From NCBI GenBank assembly GCA_012735535.1, contig JAAYHC010000004.1:1-32804 (forward strand): DNA of 32,804 bases. The letters run 5' to 3'. Source of the DNA: Bacillota bacterium (GTDB lineage: Bacteria; Bacillota; UBA5301). Each line of letters starts with the position of its first letter. The first letter of the stretch is position 1. Below, piece by piece: positions 16,938 through 23,996 of the stretch. Both the position numbers and the translations under genes were made by a program. The notes beneath the pieces are model-generated. The model had not been told where the DNA came from. It did not search any database and worked only from the letters and a program-made list of their open reading frames with translations.

Positions 16938-17956
16938 AACAGCTAAGTGAGGCAATGGGTGTCAGCAGTCGGGAAGGAGAGGTCCGGGATCTACTCCGTG
17001 ATTATCTGGCGAGTTCGGTGGAACGGATGGAGACGGATCGCTTGGGCAACTTGTACTGTTACAAGAACTGGGATGCCGGCAGCCCGAGGGTTGTCATCAC
17101 CGCCCATATGGATGAGGTTGGCCTCATGGTCACCAAGATCGAGAAAGAGGGTTTTCTGCGCTTTCAGCCGGTTGGCAGCATCGACCCGCGAGTGCTGGTC
17201 AGCAAGCCGGTGGTGGTCGGATTGCAGAAGGTACCGGGAGTGATCGGGGCTAAACCGATTCACCTACAAGAGCCTGATGAGCGGAAAAAGGCCTTGGAGT
17301 ATAAAGATTTGTACATCGACCTAGGAGTAAACAGCGATGAAGAAGCCAAGAAGCTGGTAAGCTTAGGCGATCTCATCTGCTTTCCAACTCAGTGCGAAGA
17401 CTTACCGGACGGAGTGGTCAAAGGTAAAGCCTTCGATGACCGGGCCGGATGTTATGTCTTGGCCGAGGTATTGCGGCAGACGCAAACCTCAGCCGGCGTG
17501 GTTGGAGTGTTTACCGTCCAGGAAGAGGTTGGCATCCGCGGGGCGGAGGTTGTCGGCAATACGCTCCGGCCTGATCTGGCGATTGTCTTGGAGGGGACCA
17601 CAGCGGCTGATGTTCCGGAGATTGAGGAGCACTGCCAAAGCACCAAGCTCGGCGGCGGTCCGGCGCTTACCCTGATGGACCGGTTGGTCTTGGCGCACCG
17701 CCCGACGGTTCAATTGCTAACTCGCCTAGCTGATCAACTCGGACTACCGGTGCAGTTTAAGCGCAGCGCCGCCGGGGGCACGGAAGGCGGGGCTCTGGAG
17801 CGTGGCCATACCGGTGTGCCGACGGTTGTGATCTCGGTCCCTTGCCGGTATATCCACTCGCCTGTCGGCCTGGTCAGCAGGCATGACCTTGCAGCAACGA
17901 TTAAATTAGTCTTAGCGCTCTTGGATTATCTGCACAAAGAGGGGGTTCCCGCATGA
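16928..17956 (+). CDS. M42 family metallopeptidase 2 (Glu-variant metal ligand)
   Basis: This is the second M42 paralogue, 342 residues. It keeps His60 (AHMDEVG), Asp170 (AFDDRAG), Glu199-Glu200 (QEEVGIRGA) and His310 (RYIHS). At the site where its neighbours have Asp in VDVT it has Glu222 in VLEGTTAAD, a substitution known to me from one M42 subgroup, so it should still bind metal but may differ in substrate preference. ATG 16928 has GGAGGGG at 16916-16922 and overlaps gene 1 by ten bases. It overlaps gene 3 by four bases (ATGA), so the three are translationally coupled. Confidence 0.93.
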   Translation: MLLKQLSEAMGVSSREGEVRDLLRDYLASSVERMETDRLGNLYCYKNWDAGSPRVVITAHMDEVGLMVTKIEKEGFLRFQPVGSIDPRVLVSKPVVVGLQKVPGVIGAKPIHLQEPDERKKALEYKDLYIDLGVNSDEEAKKLVSLGDLICFPTQCEDLPDGVVKGKAFDDRAGCYVLAEVLRQTQTSAGVVGVFTVQEEVGIRGAEVVGNTLRPDLAIVLEGTTAADVPEIEEHCQSTKLGGGPALTLMDRLVLAHRPTVQLLTRLADQLGLPVQFKRSAAGGTEGGALERGHTGVPTVVISVPCRYIHSPVGLVSRHDLAATIKLVLALLDYLHKEGVPA

Positions 17957-18945
17957 AAGATTTAGTAAAGCAACTGAGCGAAACCTATGGACCATCAGGC
18001 CACGAAGCACAGATCCGGGAAGTCATCAAAAACCTGGTGGAGCCATATTGTGATGAGCTGACCACCGATACGCTCGGCAACTTGATCGCCCGTAAAAAAG
18101 GCCCGGGTGCGAAGGTGATGCTGGCGGCACACATGGATGAGATCGGGGTAATGGTCACCGACATAGATGAGCAGGGTTTTCTGCGGTTTACACGGATTGG
18201 TGGATTGTCCCCGCATTTGCTGCTCGGGCAGCGAGTAGTATTTGGCAATGGCGTAGTCGGAGTTTTCGGGCATGAGAAGATCGATGAGATCAAAGACCTC
18301 AAGTTTGAGAAGATGTACCTGGATATCGGGGCCCGCTCAAAAGCAGAGGCTTTGAGCCGGGTGAACCTCGGTGATGTGGCGGTCTTTGATCGCGATTTGG
18401 TCGCCTCGGGTGACATCTTGATCGGTAAAGCACTTGATAACCGGGTCGGATGTGCCGTCCTGATCAAGACTTTGCAAGAACTGTCGGCCGGGTCCAACGA
18501 TATTTATGCCGTCTTTACCGTCCAAGAAGAAATCGGCACCCGGGGAGCCAAAACCAGCGCTTATGGCATCGAGCCTGATCTCGGTCTGGCGGTCGATGTG
18601 ACCTTGGTTGGTGACACGCCGAAAGCGCCGACGAACGCGGTCTGTCTTGGCAAGGGACCGACGATCAAGGTCAAGGATGCTTTAGTCATGGCTCATCCGG
18701 AGGTCAAACGGGCTTTGGTTGAGGTGGCCGAACGCCAGGCGATCCCGTATCAATTTGAGATTCTCGATGCCGGCGGAACCGATGCCGGGCCAATCCATCT
18801 CAGCAAGTCAGGAGTAAGGTCGGGCGGTGTCTCCGTACCCTGCCGCTATGTGCACACACCGACCGAGATGGTTTCCCTCTCCGACCTGGAGAATGCGGTG
18901 AAATTGCTGAAAGCTTTTTTAGCTGAGCCGATAAAACAGGATTAG
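17953..18945 (+). CDS. M42 family metallopeptidase 3
   Basis: This is the third M42 paralogue, 330 residues. Its metal and catalytic residues are His60 (AHMDEIG), Asp162 (ALDNRVG, with Asn where the others have a second Asp), Glu192-Glu193 (QEEIGTRGA), Asp215 (VDVT) and His301 (RYVHT). The segment after the metal His is shorter than in paralogue 1 (VFGNGVVGVFGHEKIDE instead of the KPPH/KPIH loop), which in this family shapes the pocket. It starts within the stop of paralogue 2 (ATGA). It shares the motif pattern of paralogue 1 more than of paralogue 2, yet all three are clearly different proteins. Confidence 0.93.
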   Translation: MKDLVKQLSETYGPSGHEAQIREVIKNLVEPYCDELTTDTLGNLIARKKGPGAKVMLAAHMDEIGVMVTDIDEQGFLRFTRIGGLSPHLLLGQRVVFGNGVVGVFGHEKIDEIKDLKFEKMYLDIGARSKAEALSRVNLGDVAVFDRDLVASGDILIGKALDNRVGCAVLIKTLQELSAGSNDIYAVFTVQEEIGTRGAKTSAYGIEPDLGLAVDVTLVGDTPKAPTNAVCLGKGPTIKVKDALVMAHPEVKRALVEVAERQAIPYQFEILDAGGTDAGPIHLSKSGVRSGGVSVPCRYVHTPTEMVSLSDLENAVKLLKAFLAEPIKQD

Positions 18946-18989
18946 GGGGTAGCTAAACGAATTGTTCCTTCAGGAGGTCGGACGATCAA

Positions 18990-19775
18990 ATGAAGGATGT
19001 ACAAAATTCGCTGGATCACCGGGGCATTACGATCCAAAAAGTCGGGGTCAAGGATCTGCATTTACCGCTGCTTATCGTAGAGCGTGCCGGTGATGTCCAG
19101 CAAGTGCTGGCCAATGTCACGATTACGGCCAACTTACCCCACCAATTTAAAGGAACGCATATGAGCCGGTTTATCGAAGTCTTGATGACTTGGAGTCGAG
19201 CCGGCTTATCTGCTAAATCATTTAAGAAATTGCTGGGAGAAGTGAGGGACAAGTTAGCGGCGCAACGGGTCGAGATTAATATGGAGTTTAAATACTTCGT
19301 CGGCTTGGTGGCGCCGGTGAGCGGCAGTCCAAGTTTGCTGGATGTTGACTGTGAGTTCACGGCTTCCCTATACAAGGAGCGTTTCGATTTTATCCTTGGT
19401 GTCAGATTGCCCTTTACCTCGGTCTGCCCCTGCAGCAAAGAGATTTCCGAGTACGGTGCGCACAATCAGCGCGTTTTGGTCACGACTCGTTTACGCACTC
19501 GGCCGGGGGCGTATTTATGGATCGAAGATGTACTGGATTTACTCAAAGATGTCGGCAGTTGTCAGGTTTACCCCTTACTTAAACGCGAAGACGAGAAATA
19601 TGTCACCGAGCGGGCCTACGAGAACCCGAAGTTCGTCGAGGATATCCTGCGCGATTCCGTCCTGGCCTTGCGAACCGAGCCGCGCATCACATGGTTTGAA
19701 GTGCACTGTGAAAGCTTTGAGTCGATTCACAACCACAGCGTTTATGCCTACCATACCGAGTCGCGCAAGAGCTAA
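18990..19775 (+). CDS. folE2: GTP cyclohydrolase FolE2 (type IB)
   Basis: This enzyme makes 7,8-dihydroneopterin triphosphate from GTP, the first step toward folate and queuosine, and replaces the zinc enzyme FolE. It has 261 residues of the COG1469 family. Landmarks are the start DVQNSLDHRGI, QFKGTHMSRFIE near residue 52 (His57), the active-site segment TSVCPCSKEISEYGAHNQR with Cys146, and the end SFESIHNHSVYAY. ATG 18990 has CAGGAGGT at 18970-18977. It stands 44 bases after the M42 operon with no terminator seen between, so it may be co-transcribed. A strong terminator follows it. Confidence 0.95.
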   Translation: MKDVQNSLDHRGITIQKVGVKDLHLPLLIVERAGDVQQVLANVTITANLPHQFKGTHMSRFIEVLMTWSRAGLSAKSFKKLLGEVRDKLAAQRVEINMEFKYFVGLVAPVSGSPSLLDVDCEFTASLYKERFDFILGVRLPFTSVCPCSKEISEYGAHNQRVLVTTRLRTRPGAYLWIEDVLDLLKDVGSCQVYPLLKREDEKYVTERAYENPKFVEDILRDSVLALRTEPRITWFEVHCESFESIHNHSVYAYHTESRKS

Positions 19776-19782
19776 TCAGAAA

Positions 19783-19821
19783 AGTCAAAAAGGATGCACA
19801 ACTGGCGCATCCTTTTTGACT
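19783..19821. terminator. Bidirectional rho-independent terminator between folE2 and spoVT
   Basis: A perfect 15-bp inverted repeat at 19783-19797 and 19807-19821 has the core GGATGC/GCATCC, flanked by AAAAA on the left and TTTTT on the right. It can therefore end transcription in both directions, which suits its place between the convergent genes folE2 (plus) and spoVT (minus). Confidence 0.9.
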
Positions 19822-19916
19822 ATGGGCTTGTGGGGGAGGAAAAGGAATCTTGTTAATTTGTTGGCCCCGTTCCGCTATTAGTTATCTCCCGTTAAGCATT
19901 TTTTATGTACATTTTT

Positions 19917-20444
19917 TTAACCTAATTGTTTGGCCAGAAAATTAGCTGCGGTACTGCAAAGTTTCACTTCCAACTCCGATTGTTTCTTGGTCTTCGAGAG
20001 CATCACCACGCCCCCGATTATTTCTCCCTCGTGGATAATTGGCACCAGTACTTGGCTGCGTGACGAGAAACCTTCGACCGGGAAATCCTCCTGCTCTTCG
20101 TTGGAGAGATATGGTTGTTTGGCCGCCAGCAGATTGCGCACGGATTCGGTCACGACCTTGCCCAACAGGCTCTTCTTGGGGGCGCCATTGATGGCGATGA
20201 TTTCATCCTCATCAATGATCGCGGTGATGTTGCCGGTCGATTCGGACAGCGAATCGGCATACTCTTGCGCGTAATCGCTGAGATCTCCCATCGGAGCGTA
20301 TTTTTTAAAGATGATCTCGCCATTGCGGTCGGTGAAAATCTCTAAAGGGTCGTTTTCCCTGATACGCAGCGTTCGCCGGATTTCTTTAGGGATGACAACT
20401 CGGCCTAGATCATCGATTCGACGTACTATACCCGTAGCTTTCAT
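19917..20444 (-). CDS. spoVT: Stage V sporulation regulator SpoVT (AbrB family)
   Basis: This is a forespore transcription factor that tunes SigG-dependent genes. It has 175 residues. The N-terminal AbrB-type swapped-hairpin DNA-binding domain (1-50) reads MKATGIVRRIDDLGRVVIPK and then EIRRTLRIRENDPLEIF, almost the family consensus. The C-terminal part (about 55-175) is the GAF-like domain with ITAIIDEDEIIAINGAPKK and LVPIIHEGEIIGGVVMLSK. The start at 20444 has GGGAGGGATG just upstream on the minus strand. It lies downstream of the SASP gene on the same strand, separated by a terminator. Confidence 0.95.
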   Translation of the reverse strand: MKATGIVRRIDDLGRVVIPKEIRRTLRIRENDPLEIFTDRNGEIIFKKYAPMGDLSDYAQEYADSLSESTGNITAIIDEDEIIAINGAPKKSLLGKVVTESVRNLLAAKQPYLSNEEQEDFPVEGFSSRSQVLVPIIHEGEIIGGVVMLSKTKKQSELEVKLCSTAANFLAKQLG

Positions 20445-20530
20445 CCGGCATCCCTCCCTAAAATCTGTAATGTTATCTCTAGTCTTGGCTCCCGGTTAAA
20501 GTGGCCATGCTAGAACATTTTCCCTGCTAT

Positions 20531-20555
20531 AAACCCCGCATGGCATGCGGGGTTT
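20531..20555 (-). terminator. Rho-independent terminator after the SASP genes
   Basis: AAACCCCGC (20531-20539) pairs with GCGGGGTTT (20547-20555) around ATGGCAT, part of which can pair further. Read on the minus strand it stands 12 bases after the stop of the SASP gene and ends in TTTATAG. It closes the ku-ligase-polymerase-SASP-SASP unit and separates it from spoVT. Confidence 0.75.
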
Positions 20556-20566
20556 ACTCGGCAGCA

Positions 20567-20887
20567 TTAGAATTGATCAGGTTTTGGTTCTTGCTGAGCT
20601 AGCTTTTCGCTTTCGGCTTGGAAAGACTGTTGAAACGATCTGCGGACATCAGCGGTAACCTGATCGATGAGGGCTGCTTCGGCGGCAGCGATCATCTTTC
20701 GCACCATATGCCCGCCGACAGCGCCACATTCGCGAGCGGTTAGGTTGCCCCAGTACCCGTCTTGAATCTTGCTCGTATCAATACCGAGTTCATCGGCAAC
20801 CTCATATTTCATCTGGTCCAGGAGCTGTGCAGCTTCGGGCACAACCTTGCGGTTTTTGTTTTTTGCACCTTGAGCCAGACTAACCAC
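20567..20887 (-). CDS. Small acid-soluble spore protein, alpha/beta type
   Basis: This protein coats and protects DNA in the dormant spore. The SASP core is plain: VVPEAAQLLDQMKYEVADEL followed by the second motif GYWGNLTARECGAVGGHMVRKMI. A Gln-rich tail makes it longer than usual. The open frame begins at GTG 20887 (106 residues), but that GTG lies inside the only ribosome site (GAGGAGG at 20886-20892). A CTG at 20878 lies eight bases from it and would give M-A-Q-G-A-K-N-K-N (103 residues), which looks like a normal SASP start. The protease (GPR) cleavage region expected after E-V-A-D-E-L is present. Confidence 0.93.
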   Translation of the reverse strand: MVSLAQGAKNKNRKVVPEAAQLLDQMKYEVADELGIDTSKIQDGYWGNLTARECGAVGGHMVRKMIAAAEAALIDQVTADVRRSFQQSFQAESEKLAQQEPKPDQF

Positions 20888-20947
20888 CTCCTCGACTGCT
20901 GCCTATACTATAGGATTTCCGCGCTGATAAGCAACATACTGGCAACT

Positions 20948-21133
20948 TCAGTTACCCTTGGTCTGCTGATTAACGAGGGCTTCTTCGCCACGTTTGATCA
21001 TTTCGCGGACCACCAGGCCGACCTCTTTGGTGGTTACGGCTTCCCAACCTTCTTCTACGATTTTATCGGCAATTCCCAATTCCCGCGCTGCCTCCATCTT
21101 CAAGCGCTCGGAGGCGAAACGACCACGTGCCAT
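20948..21133 (-). CDS. Small acid-soluble spore protein, alpha/beta type (short)
   Basis: This 61-residue protein starts MARGRFASERLKMEAARELG and carries a degenerate second SASP motif, EEGWEAVTTKEVGLVVREMIK, comparable to GYWGNLTARECGAVGGHMVRKMI in its neighbour. Short clostridial SASPs of this form are familiar. It probably binds spore DNA, but it shares less with classical SASPs than the downstream gene. TAGGAGGTGG precedes the ATG. It lies 27 bases after the polymerase gene and 60 bases before the second SASP gene, all on the minus strand. Confidence 0.82.
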   Translation of the reverse strand: MARGRFASERLKMEAARELGIADKIVEEGWEAVTTKEVGLVVREMIKRGEEALVNQQTKGN

Positions 21134-21160
21134 CTTGCCACCTCCTAGCCATAGTCTGTG

Positions 21161-22105
21161 TCAGCGCACCCGGGTTATGTTGTCAAACTCTGCCGACCTG
21201 GCCGCGGCAAGGAGCTCGTTCAGCCGGCGCGCGGTTGCGGCAGGGGGGCGAGCCAAGATCGCGGCAAAGGGCAGAGTCGCCAGTTGGGGAAGTCTGTGCC
21301 GGTAGTTTCCGAGCGTGAAATCGGTGGGCTCCACAGTTTCGAGCTCCGCCCAGGTTACCGGCATCGAGATGGTTGCTTCCGGGGTGGGGCGGAGGGAAAA
21401 AGGAGCGACAATCGTTTGTCCGGCCAGGTTTTGCAGGTGATCGACATAGACTTTGGCGCCCCGATTTTTCACCAACCGTTCGGTGGTGATTAGTGCCGGG
21501 TTTAAAGTAAGCAGGATTTTGCCGAGGAAACCGGTCAAAGTGACCGAGTCGCGATGACTCCAGCCGGCCGGGAGCGGGAGGTAGACGTGTATCCCGGTTG
21601 CCCCGGATAATTTCGGGTAGGCGGTTAGCGACAGATCATCCAGGACTTGTTTGAGCAGTAAGGCGGCTTGGCGGGCTGCGGGAAAACCGGCCGGCGCCGT
21701 TGGATCAAGGTCGATCACCGCCCAATCCGGCTGATCCGGCGTTGTGGCCCGGGAGTGCCAGGGGTTTAGCTCGATGGCTGCCAGATTAACCACCCACAAT
21801 AAAGTGGCGAGATCATTGATGAGCAGATAGTTGGTCACCTTGTCGGTGTCTGCGGAGCGGACCGGATGCGTCTTGACCCAATTGGGCGTGCCAGGCGGTC
21901 GGTTTTTCTGGTAAAAGTATTTACCGGTGATGCCGTCAGGATAGCGCACCAGCGAGATCGGACGATCGTGCAGGTAGGGAAGCAAGTAGGGAGCAATCAG
22001 CGCGTAGTATTCGACCAACTGGGCTTTTGTGTATTGGGGCCAGAGCCGTTTGGTCAGGTTCGACAACCGCAGGGTGCGCCCGGAGATGGATATGCGCTTA
22101 TCCAT
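21161..22105 (-). CDS. ligD: LigD-type NHEJ polymerase (primase-like domain), separate protein
   Basis: This is the polymerase of bacterial non-homologous end joining, an archaeo-eukaryotic primase fold that fills ends with ribo- or deoxynucleotides. From the ATG at 22105 it has 314 residues. The catalytic acidic residues are Asp132 and Asp134 in VIDLDP and Asp222 in VYVDHLQN; the motif KLSGATGIHVYLPL (His173) lies between. The longer open frame (to 22246) runs back into the ligase gene and has no family likeness. It overlaps the ligase by eight bases. In many bacteria this domain is fused to ligase and nuclease domains; here it stands alone, and no nuclease domain is present. Confidence 0.92.
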   Translation of the reverse strand: MDKRISISGRTLRLSNLTKRLWPQYTKAQLVEYYALIAPYLLPYLHDRPISLVRYPDGITGKYFYQKNRPPGTPNWVKTHPVRSADTDKVTNYLLINDLATLLWVVNLAAIELNPWHSRATTPDQPDWAVIDLDPTAPAGFPAARQAALLLKQVLDDLSLTAYPKLSGATGIHVYLPLPAGWSHRDSVTLTGFLGKILLTLNPALITTERLVKNRGAKVYVDHLQNLAGQTIVAPFSLRPTPEATISMPVTWAELETVEPTDFTLGNYRHRLPQLATLPFAAILARPPAATARRLNELLAAARSAEFDNITRVR

Positions 22106-23027
22106 CTCGAACCAGCCCCCGGTAGGTTGGATGGCGGAGGAGGCCATCTTTGGTGAACTCCAAGTATTGAATCCTGCATCTGACAACCGGTTTGACCCAC
22201 CAGGTCTTTTCCGCGGTTGGCGGCACAGTAAGGGCAGGTTTCGCAATTAGGTATTGCACCAACAGTTGCAACAGGGCGGTCGCCTCGCGTTCACTATAGC
22301 CGGTGCCTACGCGTCCAATATATGTTAACTGACCGTCGGCAGCTTCTTTAGCCAAAAGTAAGGCATCGACCCGCGAGGCTCGTTCGGCAGCGGTAAATCC
22401 GACAATTGTGGCGACCAACTCTTGGCGGTTCTTGATTTTAAGCCAAAACTCGCTGCGTTTACCGGGTAGGTACGGGCTATTTTTGTCTTTGGCCATTACC
22501 CCTTCAAAGCCCTGGCCGAATACGATGGTCGCATAGGCTTGGCCAAAACCGTCAACAAACCTGGAGATCACCCAGGCCGGTTTCTCTTCCAGGCTGGCTG
22601 AAAGCAACTCTTTGCGTTGGTAGAGCGGAAGGTGGCAGAGCTCTTGATTATGCCGGTAAAGCAGGTCAAAGACCATGTAGGTTGCCGGATATTGGCGGGA
22701 GTAGAGTTTAATGGTCCGCGGCGAGTTGGCGCGCAGGCGGCGCTGGATGAGAGCAAAATCCGGTTTGGATTCGGAGTTGAGCACAACCAACTCACCATCG
22801 AAGATCGTGCCGGCCTGGCAGGAGTTGGGCAGCCCAGCTAGTTCGGGGAATTTAGCGGTGATATCGGTGAAGTTGCGCGATTGCAAGGTGAGTTTGCCGG
22901 CCGGGTTAACCAGGGCGAGGCATCTGATGCCATCCCATTTGATTTCAAAGAGGTGGTTGGCGGAGTCAAATGGTCGGCCGGCGGTACCGGCCAACATCGG
23001 AGCGAAACGCTCTGGAAACGGTTTCAC
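22098..23027 (-). CDS. ATP-dependent DNA ligase (NHEJ, LigD ligase-domain type)
   Basis: This ligase seals breaks after Ku-mediated end bridging. It has 309 residues. Motif I with the AMP-binding lysine is EIKWDGIR (Lys30), motif III is near YMVFDLLY, motif IV is FEGVMAKDKNSPY, and motif V is FWLKIKN. The OB domain follows (VGFTAAERASRVDALLLA, TYIGRVGTG). The GTG start at 23027 overlaps the Ku stop as GTGA, so translation is coupled to Ku. The gene overlaps the polymerase gene by eight bases. The size fits a ligase domain of LigD as a free-standing protein. Confidence 0.93.
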   Translation of the reverse strand: MKPFPERFAPMLAGTAGRPFDSANHLFEIKWDGIRCLALVNPAGKLTLQSRNFTDITAKFPELAGLPNSCQAGTIFDGELVVLNSESKPDFALIQRRLRANSPRTIKLYSRQYPATYMVFDLLYRHNQELCHLPLYQRKELLSASLEEKPAWVISRFVDGFGQAYATIVFGQGFEGVMAKDKNSPYLPGKRSEFWLKIKNRQELVATIVGFTAAERASRVDALLLAKEAADGQLTYIGRVGTGYSEREATALLQLLVQYLIAKPALTVPPTAEKTWWVKPVVRCRIQYLEFTKDGLLRHPTYRGLVRDG

Positions 23028-23818
23028 CGGGGCACCAGTTCTTTCTGTGCTTCGGTTGCCTTGATACTTTCTTCCAAAGCCTTCAGCAAGTCGATAACTT
23101 CGCCCTCAGCCCGCGGCTCTGGGATGGCGACCGCTTCCCCTTCAATTTTGCCCCGGATCAGCTCCAACAGCGCCTCCCGATAGTTATCCGTATATTTCTC
23201 CGGCTGAAAGTGGGTGGACAGGTTGTTGATCAGAGTGATCGCCATGGATAATTCATGCTCTTGAATGTTCGGGGTAAACTCCAGATCGGGAATGTTGCGC
23301 ACCGGTCTCACTTCATCCGGGTAAAACATGGTTTCCATGATCAAGGCCTGGCCCTGATAAACACGCAAACAGGCGAGGACTTCTTTTTTGCGCAAGACAA
23401 CCTTGGCAATCGCAATTTTACCGGTCTCCGCCATGGCTCGACGCAGCAGGGTGTAAGGTTTTTGGCCGCCTTCAGCCGGGGCGAGGTAATAGCTCTTGGC
23501 GTAGTAGACCGGATCGATTTCGCTTAACTCGACAAAATCCAAGATCTCGATGGTCTTGGCGGTGGCCAGCGGAATATTGGCAAAATCTGCTTCGCTGAGA
23601 ATCACGTACCTGCCCGGTTCATACTGATAGCCTGAAACAATCTCCTCGGCGGTGACCTCCCCGCCACAGGTGGGGCAGACCTTCGCATATTTGATCGGGG
23701 TATGACAATGCGCATGGAGATAATTAAATTTGAGGCTTTTCTCTTCGGTCGCTGCATAGAGTTTGATAGGAATATGCACCAGACCGAAGCTGATGGCTCC
23801 CCGCCAGATCGTCCGCAC
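23024..23818 (-). CDS. ku: Non-homologous end joining protein Ku
   Basis: This homodimeric ring threads onto DNA ends and recruits the ligase and polymerase. From GTG 23818 it has 264 residues beginning M-R-T-I-W-R-G-A-I-S-F-G-L, the standard bacterial Ku start; the longer open frame adds 19 residues without family likeness. The Ku core shows CPTCGGEV, GYQYEPGRYVIL and the central beta-barrel LRVYQGQALIMETMFYPDE. The C-terminal tail is short and charged (KATEAQKELVPR). A ribosome site GAGGGG lies at 23825-23830. Ku opens the minus-strand operon with the ligase, the polymerase and two SASP genes. Confidence 0.95.
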   Translation of the reverse strand: MRTIWRGAISFGLVHIPIKLYAATEEKSLKFNYLHAHCHTPIKYAKVCPTCGGEVTAEEIVSGYQYEPGRYVILSEADFANIPLATAKTIEILDFVELSEIDPVYYAKSYYLAPAEGGQKPYTLLRRAMAETGKIAIAKVVLRKKEVLACLRVYQGQALIMETMFYPDEVRPVRNIPDLEFTPNIQEHELSMAITLINNLSTHFQPEKYTDNYREALLELIRGKIEGEAVAIPEPRAEGEVIDLLKALEESIKATEAQKELVPR

Positions 23819-23869
23819 TCTCTTCACCCCTCGATAAATATTTTGGTACCCTGTTGTAGAAAATAACCT

Positions 23870-23890
23870 TGACACTAGCAGCTAGTATCA
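23870..23890. promoter_or_regulatory. 21-bp near-perfect palindrome between ku and greA (operator candidate)
   Basis: The half-site TGACACTAGC (23870-23879) and its partner GCTAGTATCA (23881-23890) are inverted copies, with a single mismatched pair, around one central A. One-base loops do not form RNA hairpins, so a dimeric DNA-binding protein is the better explanation. It contains a TTGACA (23869-23874, plus) but no -10 box follows. It lies 52 bases before the ku start and 107 bases before greA. Confidence 0.5.
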
Positions 23891-23996
23891 CTTCACAGTC
23901 CTGGCAAATGATGCCTTTATTTACCACCTGAGCAAGGGACAATTCCTCGGGGAATATACATTTAGTAAAAAGTATGGAACATCGGGGTGACGGGAG

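Noticed and set aside
23883-23889. GATACTA on the minus strand as a SigG -10 box for ku
   Set aside because: It differs from CATACTA by one base, but no SigG-like -35 box could be found at 17-18 bases, and it is part of the palindrome, so it is not listed as a promoter.
23724-23942. Minus-strand frame of 72 codons upstream of ku with two Cys
   Set aside because: It overlaps the ku start out of frame, lacks a ribosome site, and runs through the palindrome; no family likeness.
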